A stretch of 64,000 nucleotides of DNA from Prototheca cutis (Eukaryota > Chlorophyta > Trebouxiophyceae > Chlorellales > Chlorellaceae): positions 1,151,008 through 1,215,007 of the forward strand of contig BCIH01000001.1 of the NCBI GenBank assembly GCA_002897115.2, written 5' to 3'. How positions within the stretch are numbered: the stretch's first letter is position 1; each line of letters opens with the position of its first letter. The position numbers and the translations under genes are program-made. This document shows, in pieces, positions 56,703 through 64,000 of the stretch. The notes under the pieces were generated by a model. The model did no database searches and was not told where the DNA came from. It saw only the letters and a list, made by a program, of their open reading frames with translations.

Positions 56703-59700
56703 ATGGCCAGGCTGGTACTGGCCTTGGTCTGGGCCTGTACGGTCCTGTTCGTGGGATGCAGCTGCTTGCAGTACAGTGGGACTGCAGATGTGGCCCTGCG
56801 AGCCAAATGGAACTCCAGCTTTGCACATGAGGCCGCAGAGTTCCTGGTAGGTGTGGATGGTTGGGGGGGCCAGGCGGCTGGGCTCCCCTGGGGTCCTCCC
56901 AAAAACATGGCCGAAGCCTTTTCTACCCCCCCCTGCACAGGCTGCACAGTCCCCTGCTGCTTTCTGGGAGTTTGCCGACAGGTATCAGTCTCGGGCTTCC
57001 TCGGCCAGCGACAGCTGCTTCCAAGACGCGCTGGCCGCCGCCGCCCATGTAGCAGACTCCGAGGAGCGCAGGAAACTGCTGGCTGTCAGCTTGGCCGCGC
57101 GCGTGTACAGCCCGCTGTCCGAGGTGTTTGCCGCCACGGTGCCGGGCGGTCTGGCCGACCGACCGTGCTGCTGGGTCGAGCTGCCCGGCGGCGCAGAGGT
57201 GCGAGCCGTAGAGCAGCTGGACTCCAGCCTGTCCCTGGCATCCGCGGCGCTGGGGGTGCCTGGCCCTGATCCACAGTCGCTGTTTCAGGAGTTTGACCAC
57301 GTCTATGATGGCACGCCAGAGGACAACAGCGGGGCGGTCAACGCCGTGCTGTACGCCCCGTTGGGAAGCGCCTGCGGCCGCGCATTCAAGACGGCCCTTG
57401 CCGCGGCGGCCGATGCAGGTTGTTTTGCGGGAGAGTTGGGTGGGTTTTTGAGGGTTCCTGGGAAATTTTCCACCTGGGGTGATTTGCACAATCTTCAGGC
57501 TCCAAACAGTGGGTCGAATCATCTCCAGCATACCCAGAACGTGCACCGCCCTCCCAACACCTCACAAGGCCGCGTCCGGTTTGCCTGGCGCCCGGTGATT
57601 GCACGCGCTTGCAGCGCGACGGAGCCGGCCTGCGCAGTTGCAGCAGCTTCTGTGCAGCTTCCGGGGTACACCGTGGAGATGGCGCTGAAGAACATGGAGT
57701 ACAATGCGACCGACGACCGCTCGGCCAGCGCCGGTGGCACAGCAAAGGATGACGGTGCCGAGGACGCCGAAGAGGGCGAGTCTGTTAGTGCAGAAGAACC
57801 TGGCAGCGGCACGCCGCAGCCGGACGGTGACACCCGAACCTTGCTCTGGATTGAGTTGGTGGAGATGCTGGCGGATGATGAAGATGGCGCCCCCGCCACT
57901 GTCGCCGGGACTGCGACCCTTTCCAAACGTCAGCTCAGGACCCTGGGCCTGCAGGCGGCATGGCGCGTCGCTAGCGCTGGCGCCGATGCGCTGGGGCTGC
58001 TGTCGGAGATAAGCCAGAACCTTCCGTCTTATGCGGCCTTGCTGGGTTCTCGGCCCACCAAGCTTCCTCGCGAATTCTTGTGAGACCTCGGTTCTGGAAA
58101 GCGGTGGTCGACTGGCTGCCGTCGTGGCCTGAGGGGTGGGCTGACTGACCTGGGGTTGGTTGACTCGGCGCGAACCACTGTCCTACAAGCTAGATCATGT
58201 TGGATCACTCTGATGCGACAACAACCGCCACCCCTGACGCCGCAGACGTGCGGTGGCAGCGTCGCAGAGGATGGTGCATCCTGGTCAGACGCTGCTGTCT
58301 ATCAACGGTCGGGGGCAGGCGACGCGCGACACCTCCTTCCACCAACTGCTGGCCGTCGCCACCAAGGAGGCAAGCCGTGTCCGTGGGTGTGCTTGAATGC
58401 TCCAAAGGAGCAAGAAAAACAGAGGAGTGGATCGCCATGAAACCGCCAATGAACGAAAGCAATTCTGCATCGCGAAGAATCCCTGTGGGTGGGAACTTCA
58501 AAAGGTCCCCATCTGTCTCATGCAGATGGAGCTATACACCCAGCTGCGCAGCGAGGCAGGTCTCAGTGCTGCCGCGGTGCGGACCGTGTTGCTTCGTCGG
58601 ACGGGGCCTCGCGAGAGCGGCAGTGGGCATCTCGCCATTGCCCCAGGAACAGGTTCACCGAGGCTTCGTCTGGGCACCAGCACCGGCATCGCGTGGCTGA
58701 ACGACCTGGAATCGGATCCGCAGTACCGACGCTGGTCGGCACGGCTAGCAACGCTGCTCCAGCCCGCCATGCCTGGCCGACTGCCGCAGCTGCGGCGCAA
58801 CATGCTGACAGCCGTCGTGCTCTTTGGACCCGGCACTGTCACCGAAATCGGGCCCATGGCGATGCGCCTGCTGCAGCAGCAGTGGCCGTTACGCGTGGGT
58901 CTCCTGCCGATTCTGGGCGACGCAGACCCGGCGTCAGCTGATGCAACAGCGATCCGGTGCTATGCGGGGCTGCACGCCGCGCTGGGTCCCTCTCCGGCCC
59001 TGGATTTCATTGCACGGCTCCAGGGAGCCTCTCGTGACGGCAAGCTCAGGAAGTCCACGGTATCTTTGAAAGGTTTTTTTTCTTTCGGCTTATTTTTGCC
59101 AACAGGATTCTGTTTTGAGTGACTGCACTGCCACACTGGTTTGAGACACTAGGAAGCTGCTGACGTTCCCAGAAACCGCTCGAAACTACAAATGCTGCAG
59201 ATTGAATCAGTGTTTCAGGCGCTATGGAAGCAGTGGCTGCGCGATGCCCCAGAGGCCACGCAGGCGGAGATGGCGCGCTGGACGCCGCAAGAAGCTGCGC
59301 GGAAGCTGGGCGCGGAAGGCGCCACTGCGCCGGGGCACGGCCTACTGCAGGCCGCCGCTGCACTGGCAAAGTCCACGGGTCTTACTGGTGGGCGTGTTGG
59401 TCTTGTAGCTGGGTGGCCATGCCAGGGTGAGGTGATGTGTGAAAGTGCGCAGTCGACGATCGCATTCTTTGCCGCATTCTATCACTCACGCCCTTGGTCC
59501 TTGGACGACCTCTTTGCAAGCATAAGCGTAAACCGCAAACTTCTGCAGGCGTCGCGAAAGGCTCCGGCGCATGTTGCGGCCCCTCGGACGCTGGCACGGT
59601 GCTGGTGCTTGCCGGAGTCGTGGAGGCCGTGCCCTCCATCGACGCGGTGCTCTACGCGGCGGCACGACTGCTCCAGGGCGAGATCCGCCGGGTGCAGGAG

Positions 59701-62452
59701 GATGTGTACATGGGCGTGCTGAGCGAGTACGACGAAGACGGCGACGAGGTGGAGGACCTGGAGGACGCGCTGCTGGAGCTGCGCGGCAGCGTCCCCCGCG
59801 TCAACCCCACTGTGTTTCCCACGGAAACCGGGCCAGGCGAGGAGGTGGATGCAGGGCGCCAGCTGTCCCTCACCGGGGATGCACTGGGCGCGGCTGCTCG
59901 TGCCGCGGCCCACATCTCCTACTGGGGGATCGATGAAGCAGACGATGGGGGGAAAGAAGACACGGCCGCGCCTCCACCGATTCTGCACTGGGTGGTCGTC
60001 AACGCCAAGTCCAAGGTGAAAGGATGACGACGTCATCTCATGGGTTTGTGTGCATTTGCCACTGCTGGGAAAGCAAGCGTGCAATGGATTTGCAGCGCCA
60101 AATAAAGAAATGCGCGAGTATTTACAACGACAAGATCCCAAAACAAAAATATTTCACAGGCGGGGCTGGCACTGCTGGCAGCGGCTCTGCAGCATGAGAG
60201 TGGGCAGTCCGCGACAGCAGTGCTCCTGAACAGCGAGGGTCCAGAGTTGGCCGCGATTGAGCAAGCAGTGGCATCGCTGGCCTGCTCTGCTGCCTCGACC
60301 CAGCAGACGCGGGAGGCACTGCTGACCGTGCTTGATGGCCTCCTGGGCGTCACCGACGAAGGCAGGACGCTGTCGGATGCACAACTGGCAAGTCTCACGC
60401 TGGAGGAGCTGCGGGATACCTACGGCCTGGAACTGCCCCTGCCTGAAGGCCAGCAAACACCTCAAGGCCTCGCGAAAGCACAGCGGCTGTTCATTCGGCG
60501 GGCNCTGGGCATTCAGGCCCCCACGGTTTCGGCTGTCGTGACCAACGGCAGGGTGGTGGAGCTTGACCCTGGGGCAGAGCATTTTGTCCCCGAGGACTTT
60601 GAGCTTCTGGANATTTACGCGCACTGGCACCAGCACGCTGCAGGTGAGGCGTCTGATGGCGAGACGCCGTCCTGCCAGGGATTTGAATGCCAGGCAGTGG
60701 TGTCGAGCATGCTGAGCTCCCACCCGCTCAACAAGCATGAGCAGAGTCACGGCAGTTACCTTGCCGGCCTGCGGCTCACGGGCCCCAACACGGTCAGGAT
60801 CGGGACCAACGCCACTGCGCCACCTGCCCTTTGGATTGACGTCGTCCTAGACCCCCTGTCCCCAACTGCCGCCAAACTCGCCCCGGTCTGTGTCTCCTGG
60901 TGTTTTTGGGGGGGAGGTCTCTGACATCGAGGATGTGCTTCCAGTGACTTTCCCACTCGTTACGCCTGCTACCTTTCCAATACCTCCAAACAAACGCAAA
61001 CAAAAAACTAGGTACTGGAGTTTTTCGCGGGGGCGCTGGGCGCAGAGGTTTGGCTCACACTCAATCCCGTTAAAGAGCTCAAAGACCCGCCGCTCAACGC
61101 CTACTACCAGAGCGTCCTGCCCCGTCTCGGTGCGGAAGCAGGGGGGGCCGGGGGGACGTGAATTGATGCCGCTGTTCTGAAAGACTGCTTGCCATCGTCA
61201 CTGACCAATCCCCTCGGCGCTGCCCACTACTGCTGCTTGTGTCATCGCAGATGGGACGCCCCCCTCGGCAAGCTTTGAGAGGTTGCCGATGGAGCAAACG
61301 CTGACCATGGGCATGCATGTCCCCGAACCCTGGTACGATCTCGTGGGGGGGCCTTACTGTGTTGCTTGCATCTGGCACCCTGGCTGAATGTTTTGTTCTC
61401 CCTTGGTTATGTCATCCTCTCNGAGAGGATGACATAACACCACCACCAGCTCCAGTTTCAATGAATTCAAACTCCCCACACATGAAACTGGGCGTGCCCC
61501 ACCTTCACAGGCTGGTGGAGCCCGTGCAAGCCGAGCACGACCTTGACAACATCCGACTGGATGGTCTGGCAGCTGGCGAGAAGCTGCAGGCCGTGTTTGA
61601 ACTGGAATCCCTGCTCATCACCGGGTCGGCCATCGATCTGGCTGCCTTGGAGCTCCACAATCCCACAGCCAAGGATGTATGTGTGGAACTGAATGACAGG
61701 GGAGAGGGGGGGGAGGGGATGCCTGTATTGGGTCTTTGACGATGCACATGGGAGGAAATCAAGAACCCACCCTCCTTCCCTCAAAATTATCCGCTCAGGT
61801 TCATCCGAGGGGGGTCAAGCTGGAGCTGGCTCGGGCGGGTGCCTCCCGCCCCGAGGTCGACACGCTGGTGATGTCCAACCTAGGGTATTTCCAGCTCAAG
61901 GCCGCCCCGGGATCCTGGCGCCTGGAGCTCGCGCCAGGTCAGCATGGATTGGGAGGCTGGCGAGGAATCGCAGTGGTGGCGTTGTTTAGCCAGGGCATGG
62001 TCTCTGTGAGTGCAGTACATCACCCAGAGAGGGACTCAGACGACACACGGATCCCATTGTAGGCAGTTTGGTGGGGGGAAACGATGTTATCTACTGCGTT
62101 ATGCAGGTCGCTCAAGGGAGTTGTACAGCATTGTGGATGGTACACAGACTGGTGGCCCAGCGATGGCGCCAGCTGCAAGCAAAAACCACACATACAGCAT
62201 TCCTGTTGCTGTGACGAGCTTGCTGGGTGAGTCAGGAGAGAGTGGGAATTCGAAATGAATGCATGCATGTGGAATGAGAATGTGCTTTTTGGAGCCATCC
62301 TGTTGGAGTGGCCNCTCCCCACCTTCCAAGCGATGTTGTTCTGCAGGCGAGCACATCAGGCTGTTCCTGGAAAAGGACAGGGCGAGGAGGGACGAGGATG
62401 TACTGGTGCCGAGCCCCGGTGACCGGGGGGGGGGGGGGGGGGGGGGGGGGAG

Positions 62453-62491
<39 letters not shown>

Positions 62492-64000
62492 CGCGGCGCG
62501 GCATTGATGCCAGGGCTGCTGCTGCATGGAGGCATCCCATTCGATGGCGACTGTGCATTGTCCAAGTTTACATCATCAGCCTATCAATGCTCCCACTCAA
62601 GCATCACTACAGATTCGGGGGGCCTGTGGTCTTCCCTGACATCTTGGGGTGGGGACAAGGCTGGCACACAACTGCAACAGGAGGAAGAGGACAACCGTAT
62701 CCACATCTTCACGGTTGCATCAGGGTCCATGTGAGGCAGGGAGACTGACTGCTGGCAGTCATGATGAGGGTCAAAGTTGTGTTTGCGCAAGGACTCGACG
62801 CAATGTCCTTGACACCGCACATGCCATGGAACTGCGCATGCAAGCCAGCCCCAACGGCCTGGAGAGGTGGCATCACGCCTGAAAGGCAACCCATCCAACC
62901 CCTTACTCCGCCACCCACTCCGCCACAATGGCTTGTCACCCATATGCCGCAGGTACGAGCGGCTGCAGAAGATCATGATGCTCTCTGCGACCAAGCGCAC
63001 GAGTGCACGCATCAAATTCTGGTTCATAAAAAATTTCATGTCGCCTCAGGTGCATTTGGCGCTGCTTGTGTGGAGGCGCATGGGTTTGAAGTGGTGTGCT
63101 TTGGGGTGAATTGGGGAAATCCGGACCCGAGTTGTTGAAGGGGGGAGTGGCCTCGGCTTGGGTCTGCAAGCAGTCCATGCTCTGGAAAATCAAGTTTGAA
63201 TGACTGCCGACACAGCTCTTCCTCACACCCCTTGTTGATGGCACGCAGATGAAGACGTTCATTCCCATCATGGCCAAGCGATACGGCTTTGATTACGAGT
63301 GAGTGTGTTGTTGATAATGATGATGATGTGGCGGGACACAAAAAGAGCCCGCTGCCTTATTCCATGCCTCTGTGTCTGAACTTGGGGCCAACAAACCGTG
63401 TGCCTTTCCCAGCGACCGGTGTCAAACCCCCAAGCTTGATTACATAATGCTGCCCGTCCATGCTTTCTTTTTCGCACTCAGATTTGTGACGTACAAGTGG
63501 CCTTCCTGGCTGCACCAGCAGACGGAGAAGCAGCGCATCATCTGGGCCTACAAGATCCTGTTCCTCGACGTCCTGTTCCCGCTCAACCTGAAAAAGGTCA
63601 TCTTCTGCGACAGCGACCAAGTCGTCCGGGCAGACCTGCGGGAACTGTGGGAAATGGATCTCCAGGGTGCACCCTACGGCTATGCCCCTTTTTGCGACAC
63701 CAACACAGCAATGGACGGTTTCCGGTTCTGGAAGCACGGATTTTGGAAGGACCACCTCAAGGTATACAATGCTTTTGAGGCAGGCACAGTCAAGTGGCCA
63801 TGAAGATCAGTCGCTGCTCACCATGAAACCCAACAGACAACCATCACAAGTCGTCCAAACGTCCCACAACTGTCCTCCAGGGCAAACCCTACCACATTTC
63901 TGCGCTATACGTGGTGGACCTGGAGCGCTTCCGTGCACTGGCCGCCGGGGACAAACTGCGCATCGTCTACGACCAACTGGCAAAGGACCCCAACTCTCTG
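56703..64000 (+). CDS. UGGT: UDP-glucose:glycoprotein glucosyltransferase (3' end outside window)
   Basis: Nineteen visible exons: 56703-56846, 56941-57418, 57569-58079, 58270-58369, 58526-59059, 59201-59387, 59549-60015, 60160-60885, 61012-61129, 61251-61332, 61511-61676, 61799-61937, 62107-62226, 62347-62405, 62681-62730, 62953-63049, 63249-63298, 63482-63761, 63881-64000. UGGT reglucosylates misfolded glycoproteins in the ER lumen. The start [19 protein letters not shown] is a signal peptide. Thioredoxin-like modules follow ([29 protein letters not shown]). Then [16 protein letters not shown] and the GT24 catalytic domain: [50 protein letters not shown] with the DxD at 63609-63617, [11 protein letters not shown] and [11 protein letters not shown]. 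Intron 4 is GC-AG (GAG|GCAAGC). The exon 14 donor was placed at 62406 to keep phase. Confidence 0.95.
61406..61438. repeat. Perfect inverted repeat around one N, UGGT intron 10
   Basis: GTTATGTCATCCTCTC, one N at 61422, then the exact reverse complement. The arms are 16 bases with a one-base spacer. Confidence 0.9.
62425..62491. repeat. Two adjacent poly-G tracts in UGGT intron 14
   Basis: G run 62425-62450, then AGC, then G run 62454-62491, starting about 20 nt after the proposed donor. Confidence 0.92.

Overview
This looks like nuclear DNA of a G+C-rich, intron-rich unicellular green alga, most likely a chlorophyte of the Chlorella/Auxenochlorella (trebouxiophyte) type. That is an inference from gene content and style: ordinary eukaryotic housekeeping genes in densely packed, mostly short exons; GTGCGT-like donors and C(A/C)CAG acceptors; plant-type proteins (amino acid permease, IAA-amino-acid hydrolase-like M20 peptidase); organelle-type leaders; and a bacterial-type IF-2. 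There are no operons, and I saw no rRNA, tRNA or CRISPR. The sequence is a draft, with one 710-base N block (19456-20165) and many single Ns. Single Ns inside exons nearly always stand for exactly one base and keep the frame.

Layout. 1-5.3 kb: 3' end of a Raf-like kinase (+), a TFIIIC subunit 6-like gene (-) and an AAP-type amino acid permease (-). 5.3-12.1 kb: alanine aminotransferase (-), a decayed Fanzor/TnpB-type zinc ribbon (+), and lariat debranching enzyme DBR1 (+). 12.3-18.4 kb: prefoldin 5 (-), organellar IF-2 (+), Mpv17/PMP22 protein (-). 18.9-25.2 kb: dihydropyrimidinase (-) interrupted by the assembly gap and a stray leucine-rich-repeat fragment, an SNF5 homologue (+), and a BAP31-like ER protein (-). 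25.2-27.8 kb: no confident gene. 27.8-33 kb: a membrane-type sulfotransferase (-), an armadillo-repeat protein (+) and a second Fanzor-type zinc ribbon (+, frameshifted). 33.1-41.8 kb: RFC5 clamp-loader subunit (+) and a 1738-residue CaMKK/GRIK-like kinase fused to a cyclic-nucleotide-binding-like domain (+). 42.4-50.6 kb: M20 amidohydrolase (+), proteasome alpha2 (-), a second SNF5-domain protein (+), lysyl-tRNA synthetase (+). 51.3-64 kb: CAP10-type glycosyltransferase (-), eIF2-beta (-), and UGGT (+), which runs off the window within its catalytic domain.

The genes are unrelated neighbours. Loose themes are protein folding and ER quality control (prefoldin 5, BAP31, UGGT, CAP10), translation (IF-2, LysRS, eIF2-beta) and nuclear machinery (TFIIIC, DBR1, two SNF5 proteins, RFC5). 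Exon joins were chosen by hand so that reading phase and family alignment both hold; nearly every join listed is phase-consistent.

The observations I rate highest are: two degenerate TnpB/Fanzor-like zinc ribbons that share a C-terminal tail; a consistent polarity of intronic homopolymers (G-runs near donors, C-runs near acceptors on the sense strand); several GC-AG introns; and the CaMKK-like kinase with a CNB-like tail and an N-myristoylation-type start.
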